Shown one piece after another: positions 1 through 9,786 of a stretch of DNA of 64,000 nucleotides. The stretch's first letter is position 1. Each line of letters opens with the position of its first letter. The notes under the pieces are model-generated. The model was not told the DNA's origin and did not search any database. It saw nothing but the letters and a program-made list of their open reading frames with translations. The position numbers were made by a program, and so were the translations under genes. The stretch covers positions 1 to 64,000 of the forward strand of contig NZ_JAFFPS010000015.1 of the NCBI RefSeq assembly GCF_016919165.1, read 5' to 3'. The DNA comes from Leptospira chreensis. Its GTDB lineage: Bacteria > Spirochaetota > Leptospiria > Leptospirales > Leptospiraceae.

Positions 1-2193
1 GGGGATATGAACTGTGACAGGAATGTTCCCATCATCGAAGGAATCAGAAACGGAACGAATGGTCACCACTTGCACCACATCCCAACCACTATCACTGGTA
101 TCACCTGAATAGTTCGCAGCCTGCCCGTTCGTTGGTGTAAAGGTGAGTGTTCGTGAGGAAGCAACTCCTGCAGAACTATTGAGTAGAACTGCCTCTGATC
201 CATCAGAAGAAGTAATGGGTCCAATCGTTACATTGGCATTTGGTTTTAATGATAATCTGATTTCAAAGGTAATGGTAGAACTTCCATTTTCCACCATGGA
301 GGAGGCCGATAAATTTTGGATTCGCACCAATGGTTCATTACTATCGGTATTGATCGCGGTCACTGCGGGAATGGATAGTGAACTATATTTGGGATCTGTA
401 GAGGAGGAATTTCCAAAAGAGATATTTACATTTTGATCCCCGTCATCGGTTCCATCTAACACTGATGTGATGGTGACGGTTTGTGGAGTGTTCCAATTTC
501 CTGTAGTGAAGTTTAAAGAACTAGGAGAAACAGTAATCTCGGATGTATTACTGGATGTGATGGTTGGAATACTCACGGAGTTAGTCGGTTGTGAGTTTAA
601 AACTACAGTGAAGGTTTCGGTCGTTGGAGTTCCATTCTCATGAACCACAAGTCCACCGACGGGAGTGACGGTAAATCCTGCGGTATCATCATCGGTGACA
701 AGGATGGTCACTTGTGCTGGTGGAGTTACGGAGTTATAAACAGGATCGGCAGAACCACCAGTATCCACCGTTCCAAATTGTAAAGTGACGGTTCTTGTAT
801 CTTCATCAATGGAATTGTTGTTTGTGGTAATATTGACGAACTGGTCTACGTTCCAATTGGCATTGGTGAAAACTAAACTCGTAGTGCTGGCATTAGTAAT
901 GGTATTGTTTTCTGAAATTCCTGTGAGTGTGACCGTAAATCCAGGAGGAGGTTGGGATAAAAGATGGATGGCAAAGGAAAGATTTCCTCCATTTTCCGAT
1001 ATAGTCAAACTCCCGGGCGAAGTGAGAACAAAGCCAGGAACATCATTATCTGTATTGGTAATCGAGGGAAATACTGGCCCCGCCAAACCATTGTAATCTG
1101 TATCCGCAGAGGTGGCAGCACCTGAAACAACAGAAACAGTTCTTGGCCCATCCACAATAAAATCATCCACACCAGTCACAGTGACAATTTGGGGAGTAAA
1201 CCATGTTCCCGGTAAAAAAGTGAGAGAAGATGGAGAAGCTGTACCTTCTGTACTCGGTGTGCCCACAATCGAAGGAATGGTTACGGAACTCGTGGGGAGA
1301 GTGTTCATCACAACAGCAAAACTCACAGCACCACCTGCTTCTGTTGTTGTGAGTCCCGATAAGTTGACTACTGTAAACCCAGCCACATCATCATCGACAT
1401 TTGTTCCTGTAATGACAGGAACAACTTTGCCTAAGTAAGCAGGATCATCCGATATTGTCGGATCGGCTGATATTTGAAAGGTACTGTTATCCACACTAAA
1501 GTCATCCACACCGGTCACTGTGACTCTTTGTGGCACATCCCAATTGTTAGGTGTAAAAACAAGTTCTACTGCAGCGACTGTCGCTTCTGTTGTATCATTG
1601 GAAACAAAGTTTCGTATGATAACATCTCTCATGGGTCTTGTTTGTAAAACATAAGCAATGGTTCCGGTTTCTCCGGTTTCGGAAGTGATTAGGCCAAGAC
1701 TGGGACTTGCGGCCACACCGGAGGATTCATCATCCGTATTGACAACTAGTAATACGGGAAGACCTTGTGTAGAAAATCGAATATCGGAAGAAAACATAGT
1801 TCCCAGTTGGACTCTATAGTTTTGATTTCCATCAGACAGTAGATCATCTACTCCCGCCAAACGTATGCTTTGTTGTACATTCCAAGTGTCTGCAGAAAAT
1901 TCAAGGTAGGTGGCTGATAATAAAACACCTTCCGTAGGATCGGAGACCGTGATTGGTCCAATTCTTACTGAACTGTTTGGTTCTATGTTCAAACGAATTG
2001 TGAATTCTGCTTGTCTTCCATTTTCACTCGTAAATAAAAAATTCTCAGACTCGTAAATAACAGAACCTTGCCCAGTTGTGGACGCAAAAAAAGAAGCAAA
2101 TAACCTCTGTAGATTAATAGGTGTTATGGATTGGCAAGATACAGTGAGAATGGAGAAAGCGAGGGAAACGATGGAAAAACAGACCCTGAACAT
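1..2193 (-). CDS. Calx-beta-like repeat lipoprotein, C-terminus cut by window edge
   Basis: The minus-strand frame is open from an ATG at 2193 to base 1 (731 codons) with no stop, so the 3' end lies outside the window. The first 20 residues form a lipoprotein signal ending in SILTVSC, so Cys20 is the likely lipidated residue. The rest is a tandem array of roughly 115-125-residue units. Each carries a shared core like VTVTGVDD followed by an acidic turn, seen near residues 113, 229, 341, 458, 580 and 715, and a preceding block like SLTFTPGNW. This pattern resembles Calx-beta/cadherin-like calcium-binding repeats of large bacterial surface proteins. An AAAGGG ribosome site precedes the ATG. A surface or periplasmic adhesive or structural role is inference. 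Spurious plus-strand ORFs over it are shadows. Confidence 0.85.
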   Translation of the reverse strand, partial: MFRVCFSIVSLAFSILTVSCQSITPINLQRLFASFFASTTGQGSVIYESENFLFTSENGRQAEFTIRLNIEPNSSVRIGPITVSDPTEGVLLSATYLEFSADTWNVQQSIRLAGVDDLLSDGNQNYRVQLGTMFSSDIRFSTQGLPVLLVVNTDDESSGVAASPSLGLITSETGETGTIAYVLQTRPMRDVIIRNFVSNDTTEATVAAVELVFTPNNWDVPQRVTVTGVDDFSVDNSTFQISADPTISDDPAYLGKVVPVITGTNVDDDVAGFTVVNLSGLTTTEAGGAVSFAVVMNTLPTSSVTIPSIVGTPSTEGTASPSSLTFLPGTWFTPQIVTVTGVDDFIVDGPRTVSVVSGAATSADTDYNGLAGPVFPSITNTDNDVPGFVLTSPGSLTISENGGNLSFAIHLLSQPPPGFTVTLTGISENNTITNASTTSLVFTNANWNVDQFVNITTNNNSIDEDTRTVTLQFGTVDTGGSADPVYNSVTPPAQVTILVTDDDTAGFTVTPVGGLVVHENGTPTTETFTVVLNSQPTNSVSIPTITSSNTSEITVSPSSLNFTTGNWNTPQTVTITSVLDGTDDGDQNVNISFGNSSSTDPKYSSLSIPAVTAINTDSNEPLVRIQNLSASSMVENGSSTITFEIRLSLKPNANVTIGPITSSDGSEAVLLNSSAGVASSRTLTFTPTNGQAANYSGDTSDSGWDVVQVVTIRSVSDSFDDGNIPVTVHIP

Positions 2194-2301
2194 GATTCCC
2201 TTTTGTCCTCGTATGACTTCCAATTAGGGTTCTCCCTTTATATATTACGAGAAAAATAACCTAAATCAGAAAAAAATTTCCAGGATATGCAATAAACAAA
2301 A

Positions 2302-3495
2302 ATGAGCCAAAATCAAAATCAATCATCCAAAGGACCACTTGCTGGTGTAAAAGTCGTCGACCTATCTTTGCTCCTTCCGGGCCCTCTCTGTTCGCAACAC
2401 TTAGCGGATATGGGAGCCGAAGTCATTAAAATTGAAAACCCCAGAGCTTACGATGGGTCTCGTGCGATGTTCAAAGGAAAAACGGGATACCCTGCTTTGT
2501 ATATGATGCTCAATCGTAATAAAAAAGCGATCACTCTGAATCTGAAAAGAGAATCGGCAAAAGAAATTCTTTTTAAACTTTTGGAAGACGCTGATATTTT
2601 ACTCGAAGGTTTTCGTCCCGATGGAATGGACAAGATGGGAATTGGATATGATGTCTTAAAAGAAAAATTTCCTCGTTTGATTTACTGTGGAATTTCTGGC
2701 TATGGAATCTCGGGTAAGTACGTAGACTTTGCCGGACATGACTTGAACTATCTTGCGATCTCGGGGGTTCTGGACCAAACAGGAAATCCTCCAAGACCCG
2801 CAGGTTTTCAATTGGCCGATGTGGGTGGAGGAACACTCACTGCACTTTCAGCCATCCTTGCTGCTCTCTACTACAGAGAAAAAACAGGGAAAGGACAACG
2901 CATTGATATCTCTATGACAGATGCTTCTCTCCAATTTCTTTCGTTATACGGTGGAATTTTATCCGCCTCTGAATCCTCTCCTGAAGCTGGAAACGATATT
3001 CTCTCTGGTAAATTACCCAACTATAATGTTTATGAAACGAAAGAAGGAAGGTATGTGGCCCTTGGTGCTTTGGAAGATATGTTTTTTCAAACTTTTTTAC
3101 GAGCCGCGGGGATGGAAAACCTTACCAAAGACCATCCCATGAACGAAGAAAATATTCCTCTCATCAAACAAAAGTTAACTGATTTTTTTAAATCAAAAAC
3201 ATATTCCGATTTACAACCGTTATTTGATAATACGGATGCTTGTTTATCTCCGATTCTCAATATGAAAGAAGTAGCGCAAGATCCCCATATGAAAGACCGG
3301 GGAATGGTCCTCGAAAGAAATCATCCCAAATATGGCCCCATCCTCCAATTTGGGTCTCCTTTTCACTTTTCGGAAACTCCATTCGTCTACAGAAATGATC
3401 CCCCGGAACACGGGGAACATACAGAGGAGATTTTGGGAGGTTTGGGTTATCCCAAGGATAAAATTGCGGAGTTCAAAAAAGACCGGGTGATCTAA
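2302..3495 (+). CDS. CaiB/BaiF family CoA-transferase, alpha-methylacyl-CoA racemase-like
   Basis: This 397-residue protein matches family III CoA-transferases along its whole length. The N-terminal block GPLAGVKVVDLS and the LADMGAEVIKIE motif form the CoA-binding start of the fold. The segment GHDLNYLAISGVL (His146) and LADVGGG (Asp173) correspond to the His/Asp pair of alpha-methylacyl-CoA racemase, so racemisation of branched acyl-CoA is more likely than formyl- or carnitine-CoA transfer. It is monocistronic, divergent from the Calx-beta gene, and ends in its own intrinsic terminator. Exact substrate unknown. Confidence 0.85.
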   Translation: MSQNQNQSSKGPLAGVKVVDLSLLLPGPLCSQHLADMGAEVIKIENPRAYDGSRAMFKGKTGYPALYMMLNRNKKAITLNLKRESAKEILFKLLEDADILLEGFRPDGMDKMGIGYDVLKEKFPRLIYCGISGYGISGKYVDFAGHDLNYLAISGVLDQTGNPPRPAGFQLADVGGGTLTALSAILAALYYREKTGKGQRIDISMTDASLQFLSLYGGILSASESSPEAGNDILSGKLPNYNVYETKEGRYVALGALEDMFFQTFLRAAGMENLTKDHPMNEENIPLIKQKLTDFFKSKTYSDLQPLFDNTDACLSPILNMKEVAQDPHMKDRGMVLERNHPKYGPILQFGSPFHFSETPFVYRNDPPEHGEHTEEILGGLGYPKDKIAEFKKDRVI

Positions 3496-3514
3496 CCGGG
3501 TCTTGCTTTTTTTT
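3479..3514 (+). terminator. Intrinsic terminator overlapping the CoA-transferase stop codon
   Basis: AAGACCGGGT and ACCGGGTCTT form a ten-pair stem with one G-G mismatch around a six-base loop. A run of eight T follows at 3507-3514. The stop codon TAA lies at the loop/3' arm, so the terminator begins inside the coding sequence. Confidence 0.85.
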
Positions 3515-3570
3515 CGTGATTTCTTTAATTTGTCCCAGGGGGGAGGTAAACTCTCTCCCAACCATACAAT

Positions 3571-4662
3571 ATGAAGTTATTACAAGTATCCGACCTCCAT
3601 CTCTCTAATAGTTCCAAGGACGAAAGAACTTATTCCCTAGCAGTTCTTAAAGAAATTTTTAATACCGCAGAACAAACCAAATGCGATCGTATTTTATTTT
3701 GTGGTGACCTTTTTAATACCTTTCCCGATCTAGAAGGCCTTCGGTCGGATTTTTTAAAAGAAGTCTCTTCGTATTCAGGCCTTGTTTACTTCCTTCCCGG
3801 AAATCATGAAATCTTGGAGAAAAAAGGGAGTAGCAATCGTTATGCGGATTATGATTGGTCCACAAAAGTAAAGGTCCTCGACGAAACTCCTTATTTTTTA
3901 TTTGAAGATTCTGGAATCGAGTTTTTATCCATTCCCCACCAAGAAAATTATTCTGGATTGTTGCTTTCTCCTCCTCCTCCCAAACAAACCAAAGTTCGGA
4001 TCGGCCTTGCTCATGGAACAGTTTCCGGGATGAGTTTCACTGGTCTACATGAGGAAGAAGAAGAGGGCGGGTCGTATTTGGATCCTCATCTCATTCAAAA
4101 TTTGGGTTTAGATTATCTTGCCATTGGGCACCTCCACCGGGCACGAAAGGGGACCGTTGGAAACTGTAGCGTTGGTTATGCGGGGTCTTCTCGTGTTTGG
4201 AGAAAAGGAGAATCAGGGCCGAGGGGTGGGATTTTCATTCATATTGATGGATCCAAAATACAAACAGAATCTGTGTATTGGAAGGAAGCTGGTGAGTATA
4301 GAGAAATCCTTGTTACTTTAGACACAGAAGGAAAACCAGAAGAGAGTATTGAAACCTACTTAAAAGGAACAAATCCCGCCGATTGGATTGTGTTTCGTTT
4401 TGCGGGTTATGTGGACTCGATGACAGAAAAACAAAATTTCCAAGAATCGGTCCTTCGCGAATGGAAATCAAAGTATCGTATTTTGGAATTTGATCCCGAT
4501 GAATCACAAATTACAGTCATCAAACATTTGTCTGAAAACGAATTTGTAAAACAGTTCCTAGACAAAATGAATGAACGAAAAGATAAAATGGATTCCACTC
4601 TTTGGAAACATACAAGAGTCACTGGGATTCGTTTGATTTTGGAAGGAAAGAAAAACCGATGA
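3571..4662 (+). CDS. Metallophosphoesterase of the SbcD/YhaO type
   Basis: The 363-residue product has the calcineurin-like metallophosphoesterase motifs in order: DLH (Asp8, His10), GDLFN (Asp46), GNHE (Asn78, His79), LAHGTVSG and GHLH. This is the layout of SbcD/Mre11/YhaO exonucleases. It overlaps the next gene by ATGA (4659-4662), and that gene encodes a Rad50/SbcC/YhaN-type ATPase, so the two almost certainly form one complex acting on DNA ends. It is a little shorter than E. coli SbcD. The partner carries a membrane hairpin, which favours the YhaO assignment over classical SbcD. Confidence 0.85.
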   Translation: MKLLQVSDLHLSNSSKDERTYSLAVLKEIFNTAEQTKCDRILFCGDLFNTFPDLEGLRSDFLKEVSSYSGLVYFLPGNHEILEKKGSSNRYADYDWSTKVKVLDETPYFLFEDSGIEFLSIPHQENYSGLLLSPPPPKQTKVRIGLAHGTVSGMSFTGLHEEEEEGGSYLDPHLIQNLGLDYLAIGHLHRARKGTVGNCSVGYAGSSRVWRKGESGPRGGIFIHIDGSKIQTESVYWKEAGEYREILVTLDTEGKPEESIETYLKGTNPADWIVFRFAGYVDSMTEKQNFQESVLREWKSKYRILEFDPDESQITVIKHLSENEFVKQFLDKMNERKDKMDSTLWKHTRVTGIRLILEGKKNR

Positions 4663-6968
4663 AATTGAAATTAGAAAACTTCGGTATCTTTTCTAAAAAA
4701 GAATTCCCTATCGAAAAAGTGACTGTGTTTACAGGTCCGAATGAATCAGGAAAAACAACCATCCTAGATGCCTTTCTTTCCGCTCTTGTGAAAGTCGTTG
4801 GAAGTACAAAGTATGGAGCTTTACTCAATGCCCGATACAAAGCGGATCGAAGTTCCGATTTAGGAATTCCCAAACTTTCGATTTCTCAGAATTTATATTT
4901 GAACTCTCTTGTGATCCGCGAAGGAAATATGGATGTAGGTTCCGAAAAGGAACTCGTGAGCACCATCGAACAAACGATATTCGATAGTGGATACAACCCT
5001 TCTCAATTAAAAGAACAAGTCGAACAACTTTCTGCCAAATCAGGAACTAGAAAATCGGCCAAAGAATGGAATTTAGCTTTGTCTGGTTTTGAAACCGCTA
5101 AACAAAAGTTTAACGATGCAGAATTTTCTTTACATAAAATTTCTTCCCAATTTGCAGACCTTCCCCTTTGGGAGGCCGAACGCCAAAAATTAAAATTGGA
5201 ATTGGCATCAACTCTGGCAGAAAAGTCCAAACAACAAACGGCGTTTGAAACATTCAAAGAAACCGAAGAACATGCACAAGCGGATCGTGTGTACAGCCAG
5301 TTATTACAATGGGAAACTCTTGAATCCCAATCCAAACAAGAGGAAAAACTTCTAAAATCGGACTTAGATCGAAAAGGGAAATTGTTAGATGGAGAAATCC
5401 AAGCCTTAGATCAAAAATTGTCTCTATCGAAAGAAAGATTACAAAGTTTAGATTCAAAATGGGAATCCTCAAAAACCCAAAAAACAGCAGTAGAACAAAA
5501 ATCCAAAAAACTAGAATCCTATTTTGATTTTTTTGAAACATGGAAACAAACCCTCCGAAGGTTCCAAGAAGAATCTCCAGTAGTCCAAAAAATCATTTGG
5601 AATCCACTTTACAGAAGTTTGGCGGGTGGTTCTGGTGTTTTGGGAATTTTTTCTCTTATCTTTTCTCTATTTACAGACTTTGTGGTTTGGATTTACTTTG
5701 TGCCTGTCCTTCTTTTGGGTTTGGCTTTGTTTTTTGTATTTCGTGCCAAAGAGATCCAAATCGAAAGAGATGAACCCAAATGGCAGGAAATGGTTCGGCG
5801 ACTTGCCACGGAGATGGAAACCAAAACTTTAGGGGAGTGGAAACCGGATTCTCTCAGTATGGAATCACTTTCTCTTACCTTCCAAAGATTCGATAGGGAA
5901 TATACCAAACAAAAACTCGAATCAGAAAGTATGGTTACGGCGATGACGGCCTTGGAAGAGGAAATCGCTCGGTTGCAATCAGAAGATAAAAAAACAAATG
6001 AAATTCTTTCAGAGAAAGAGAGAGAGCTAACTTCGATTTGGCGAGAAGCTGGTGTCAGTTCTTTATCGGAACTTTCTGAATTGTTTATCCAAATTCGATT
6101 GAAACAAGATAAATTAAAAACCTTAATTGAATCCTTAAAAACCGAATCAAAAAAATGGGGAACTGAGGACTTGGGTGAATGGAAACTCAAACTCAAAGAC
6201 AAACTCAGTGACTGGGACAAAATGGGAATTTCCAAAACATTTTCTTCGGAAGATCGGACCACCAAACAAAGATTAGAAAATGAAATTCAAACATTCGCAG
6301 ACAAAATCCGGGACTTAGAACGAAATATTCTAGAGTTAGAAAAAAAATTGGATACGGGAAAGGCTGTTCTCGAATCACAAATGGTTCCGGCACAAAAAGA
6401 ATGGGAAGGGACCAAACGAGATTTAGAAATCAAAGAAAAATGGAAAAATGATTTGGAGAGAAACTTCCAAGCATTGGTCGTTTTGTCTGAAGTGTTTTCG
6501 GAAATGCAGGTCGAAAGTACGGACAAAATGTCCTCTCTTGTTAAATCCTTACAAACAAGAATGGATGCACTGAGAGGTTCTCTTCCTGCAAAACAAATCC
6601 AATGGAATGGATTTTCGGATGAAATTCATATCACTAGTGATTCCTCAAAGGAAAGTTTGGTTTTTACCAATTTATCTACAGGGACAAAAGAACAAATCTC
6701 TTATGTATTACGTTTGGAATATGCTTTCCGGATCGGGAAACAGTTTAATTTACCCTATCTTTTGTTAGATGAACCATTTCGTCATATGGATGAGGGCCGA
6801 AGGGATTCTGCTTTGGCATACACACTGCAGTGTATTGCGAGTGCGGAAGAAGAGTGGAAGGTTGTGTTTTTTAGTTTTGATGGAGAGCTTGTTTCTAAAA
6901 TCAAAGAATTGGCAGCAGGACTGAATCTCCCCTGCCAAATCCATGAATTGACTAAACGAGTTTCTTAG
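4659..6968 (+). CDS. YhaN-like AAA ATPase with coiled coils and a central membrane hairpin
   Basis: The start is set at 4659 because it overlaps the stop of the metallophosphoesterase gene (ATGA) and the protein then begins [14 protein letters not shown], as in SMC/Rad50-type ATPases. This gives 769 residues. Walker A is GPNESGKTT near residue 26 and Walker B is [13 protein letters not shown] near residue 700. Between them are long charged coiled coils interrupted at about residues 320-365 by two hydrophobic helices joined by a short turn. A membrane hairpin at the apex of the coiled coil is known for YhaN-type proteins but not for SbcC. The last 17 bases overlap the convergent thiol peroxidase gene. 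Confidence 0.82.
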   Translation: MKLKLENFGIFSKKEFPIEKVTVFTGPNESGKTTILDAFLSALVKVVGSTKYGALLNARYKADRSSDLGIPKLSISQNLYLNSLVIREGNMDVGSEKELVSTIEQTIFDSGYNPSQLKEQVEQLSAKSGTRKSAKEWNLALSGFETAKQKFNDAEFSLHKISSQFADLPLWEAERQKLKLELASTLAEKSKQQTAFETFKETEEHAQADRVYSQLLQWETLESQSKQEEKLLKSDLDRKGKLLDGEIQALDQKLSLSKERLQSLDSKWESSKTQKTAVEQKSKKLESYFDFFETWKQTLRRFQEESPVVQKIIWNPLYRSLAGGSGVLGIFSLIFSLFTDFVVWIYFVPVLLLGLALFFVFRAKEIQIERDEPKWQEMVRRLATEMETKTLGEWKPDSLSMESLSLTFQRFDREYTKQKLESESMVTAMTALEEEIARLQSEDKKTNEILSEKERELTSIWREAGVSSLSELSELFIQIRLKQDKLKTLIESLKTESKKWGTEDLGEWKLKLKDKLSDWDKMGISKTFSSEDRTTKQRLENEIQTFADKIRDLERNILELEKKLDTGKAVLESQMVPAQKEWEGTKRDLEIKEKWKNDLERNFQALVVLSEVFSEMQVESTDKMSSLVKSLQTRMDALRGSLPAKQIQWNGFSDEIHITSDSSKESLVFTNLSTGTKEQISYVLRLEYAFRIGKQFNLPYLLLDEPFRHMDEGRRDSALAYTLQCIASAEEEWKVVFFSFDGELVSKIKELAAGLNLPCQIHELTKRVS

Positions 6969-7467
6969 CTTCCGCAAGAACTGTATCGTAATTGGGTTCA
7001 CTTCCAATTTCTGGTACAAGTTCTGTGTAACGAACGATATCGTCTTTATCCACAACAAAAACAGCACGTGCGGAAAGTCCTGCGAGAGGGCCTGCAGCGA
7101 TATGAGTTCCGTAATTTTTAGAAAAAGAAAAATCTTTGAACTGAGATCCTGTAATTAAATTTTCAGAATCGATTCCTTCTGTGGAACAAAATCGTTTCAT
7201 TGCGAAGGGAAGGTCACCAGAAATGATAAGTGTTGTGATTCCGTTTTCTTTGGCGGCTCTTTCGTTAAACTTTTTTGTTTCCAAAGCGCAAACTGCTGTA
7301 TCCAAACTAGGAACGGCTACTAGAATTTTTACCTTCCCAGCAAGGTCTTTTAATGTTAGATCACCTAAATCTTGTTTTGCGACTCGGAAATCGGGAGCTT
7401 TATCCCCTGGTTGCGGAATCTTCCCTTCGAGTGGAACGGGATTTCCTTTGAGTGTTACTTGTGCCAT
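6952..7467 (-). CDS. tpx: Thiol peroxidase (atypical 2-Cys peroxiredoxin)
   Basis: The 171-residue protein aligns end to end with Tpx. PSLDTAVC carries the peroxidatic Cys60 with its Thr57 partner, and RFC provides the resolving Cys94, matching the spacing known for E. coli Tpx (61/95). It reduces lipid and alkyl hydroperoxides using thioredoxin. The ribosome site is a good AGGAG just upstream of the ATG at 7467. The gene is convergent with, and overlaps by 17 bases, the YhaN-like gene. Confidence 0.96.
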   Translation of the reverse strand: MAQVTLKGNPVPLEGKIPQPGDKAPDFRVAKQDLGDLTLKDLAGKVKILVAVPSLDTAVCALETKKFNERAAKENGITTLIISGDLPFAMKRFCSTEGIDSENLITGSQFKDFSFSKNYGTHIAAGPLAGLSARAVFVVDKDDIVRYTELVPEIGSEPNYDTVLAEAKKLV

Positions 7468-7504
7468 GATTGTCTCCTGTTATGTTTAGACCAATTCTAG
7501 TCTT

Positions 7505-8638
7505 TCAGTGAATGGATTCTTCGGGAAGGATTTTTTCCATCCATTGCAAAGATTCTGCAAGTTCCCCTTTCCGAATGGTGGCACTCAAAAATCGAACACG
7601 CTCGAGAAGCCAAGAAGGTGAAATTTCCGTAATCTCGCTGAATGCCTCCAATTCTTCTTTGTTTAAACTTCCATCAAAAGAGGAACAAAGAGCAAAGGTT
7701 GCAATCGGCCATTTTCTCTCATCCTTTGTTAGATTTTGGAGGGAGCGAACAAACTCGGCCCAATCGTCAAGGTTTGTCAATTTGTCTCTTTCGGGCAAAA
7801 GGCCAATCAATCGAAAGAGCAAATATTCAAAGTTAGGGTGGAAGGTTTTTGTAAAAACGATGGAGAGGGCCACAGCGCGGACGGTCGATTCAATGAATCC
7901 ATCGCTTCTTTTTTTAGATTTGATTTTTATTAATATAGCATCGGATAACTTTCTAGTAATGATTCGCTTGCGAAGTTCATATAAAATCATATAGGTGGTT
8001 AGGCTATCCCAAATTCCTGTCACAGGACCCGATATGTATTCGATCAGAAACCGAAGCCCCGTCCGTCCTAAAAATACCTTTAACAAAAGTTTTGCGAAAA
8101 TGTTCGATAGGAATACTTTACTTTTATACAAAATTGTGCGAAAGAAGAGGGCTCTTTCGTTTAGGTGTTTGTAAGGATCAATTCCATACAAACGAACCCT
8201 AGGGTCGGGAATTTCCAATACCAAACGGGCCATCATACCGGGAATCGGAGTGATGAGTTCGGGTTCTTCGGCAAGTTCGATGTCGGCATACTGTGCCATA
8301 CGAAAGGATAAATAAAACCCCAAGCGAAATAGGAGATAAAATTCAATGATGGTGGCAAGAACCAGTAGGAATACAAACCCGAGAAGGGCCGGGAGCGAGA
8401 TGGCAGCAAGGGGCCAAAATGAGAGAGGGGGAAGGTAAGTACAAAGATAAACAAAAGCAATCGAGGGCAAAAACCCAATCCAAAAGGACCAAAATATGCC
8501 GGAAAAGATCAATATCCTTGTATGGTAGGCAAAACTTTTGCCAGAGTCTTTGGGTTTACGAGAACGCGAACCGATGCTGATGAGAACCCGGCGTCCCCAC
8601 TGTTCTAAAAAACCCGGCTTGTAACGTTCTGTACTCAT
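7505..8638 (-). CDS. Conserved membrane protein of unknown function
   Basis: I do not recognise a named family. The ATG at 8638 (MSTERYKPG) is preferred to an in-frame TTG at 8650. After about 45 basic residues there are two or three long hydrophobic helices (roughly residues 45-115), followed by a mostly soluble C-terminal part of about 250 residues. That part has one or two amphipathic or weakly hydrophobic stretches and ends in a helical acidic region. Nothing catalytic is evident. It lies just downstream of tpx's start on the same strand but with a gap of 37 bases and no obvious link. It is divergent from the desaturase gene, sharing a 60-base promoter region. Confidence 0.7.
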   Translation of the reverse strand: MSTERYKPGFLEQWGRRVLISIGSRSRKPKDSGKSFAYHTRILIFSGIFWSFWIGFLPSIAFVYLCTYLPPLSFWPLAAISLPALLGFVFLLVLATIIEFYLLFRLGFYLSFRMAQYADIELAEEPELITPIPGMMARLVLEIPDPRVRLYGIDPYKHLNERALFFRTILYKSKVFLSNIFAKLLLKVFLGRTGLRFLIEYISGPVTGIWDSLTTYMILYELRKRIITRKLSDAILIKIKSKKRSDGFIESTVRAVALSIVFTKTFHPNFEYLLFRLIGLLPERDKLTNLDDWAEFVRSLQNLTKDERKWPIATFALCSSFDGSLNKEELEAFSEITEISPSWLLERVRFLSATIRKGELAESLQWMEKILPEESIH

Positions 8639-8697
8639 ATTTTTTTGCAACCGAAATCCTTGTTTAGGACTCCCACTCCATGAAACAGGAATTCTCT

Positions 8698-9786
8698 ATG
8701 ACGACACAAGCTGAAATCAAAATCAAAGCACCGATCGATTGGGTAACCACGATATTTTTACTCACTTCTCCTCTAGTGGGAATCTTCGGAACTCTTTATG
8801 TCTATCTTTATGATACCATCCACTTAGGCACTTGGGCCTTGTTTGTATTTTATTTCTTTGCCACGGGAATGGGAATCACTGTAGGATATCATAGACTTTT
8901 TTCTCATAAGGCTTATGAAGCAAAATCCCCGATCAAACTCCTCTTACTTCTTTTTGGAGCAGCGGCTTTTCAATCTACAGCTCTCGAATGGAGCGAAGAC
9001 CACCGCATCCACCACAGATTTGTAGATACAGACAAAGATCCGTATTCGATCCAAAAAGGATTTTGGTTTGCCCACATTGGTTGGTTGTTTCGCAAACGAA
9101 AGTATATACAACATGGGGTACAAGATTTAGCGAACGATCCTCTGGTTCTTTGGCAACATAAACATTTTTATCCCATTTCTATCTTTATGTGTTTTTTCCT
9201 TCCTGGTTTTATCACTATGTTATGGGGTTCGTTTTTAGAAGGATTTTTTGTTGCGGGGTTCCTTCGGCTTTTTGTAGTACACCAGTTCACATTTTTTATC
9301 AACAGTGCTTGTCATGTTTGGGGAGAACGAACTTTCTCCAAAGAACAAACGGCAAGAGACAATTGGATCATCGCCTTTTTTACGTTTGGTGAAGGTTTTC
9401 ACAACTTTCATCATGAATTTCAATCCGACTATCGCAATGGAATTCGTTGGTTTGATTATGATCCGTCCAAATGGATGATTCGAGGCCTTTCTTTTTTGGG
9501 ACTTACATATAATCTAAAAAAAGTATCAGAAGAAAAAATCTTACAAAAAACTATGTTTCTGAAAGAAAAAGAAACCCTTCATAAATATGCAAATGTAGGG
9601 GAAGAAAAACTTCGTCATTGGGAAGAACAACTCGCAAGTCTCCGTGAATCCGCCTTACAAGAATACCAAAAATGGAAACAAGCAAAACAATCTTCTAGTG
9701 AAAGTGAAGTCGGAGTTTTACGAAAGAACTTTGAACAAACCAAAGAGAGTTGGGAAAAACTTTTAGGTAGACCTCTTTTTTCTTAA
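8698..9786 (+). CDS. Acyl-CoA/acyl-lipid delta-9-type fatty acid desaturase
   Basis: Start 8698 is chosen because AGGA lies nine bases upstream; an in-frame ATG at 8680 lacks a site. The three histidine boxes of membrane desaturases are present: HRLFSH, HRIHHR and HNFHHEF, with hydrophobic helices between them, so it is a di-iron stearoyl-type desaturase that introduces double bonds into membrane fatty acids. The final 80 or so residues, rich in Lys, Glu and Gln, look like a coiled-coil extension beyond the usual catalytic domain. The stop overlaps the convergent histidine kinase gene by four bases. Confidence 0.9.
   Translation: MTTQAEIKIKAPIDWVTTIFLLTSPLVGIFGTLYVYLYDTIHLGTWALFVFYFFATGMGITVGYHRLFSHKAYEAKSPIKLLLLLFGAAAFQSTALEWSEDHRIHHRFVDTDKDPYSIQKGFWFAHIGWLFRKRKYIQHGVQDLANDPLVLWQHKHFYPISIFMCFFLPGFITMLWGSFLEGFFVAGFLRLFVVHQFTFFINSACHVWGERTFSKEQTARDNWIIAFFTFGEGFHNFHHEFQSDYRNGIRWFDYDPSKWMIRGLSFLGLTYNLKKVSEEKILQKTMFLKEKETLHKYANVGEEKLRHWEEQLASLRESALQEYQKWKQAKQSSSESEVGVLRKNFEQTKESWEKLLGRPLFS

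Noticed and set aside
143..1438. Several plus-strand ORFs (97-108 codons) at the left edge
   Set aside because: They lie over the open minus-strand Calx-beta-like frame, which has a lipoprotein signal and repeats; the plus-strand products are low-complexity shadows.
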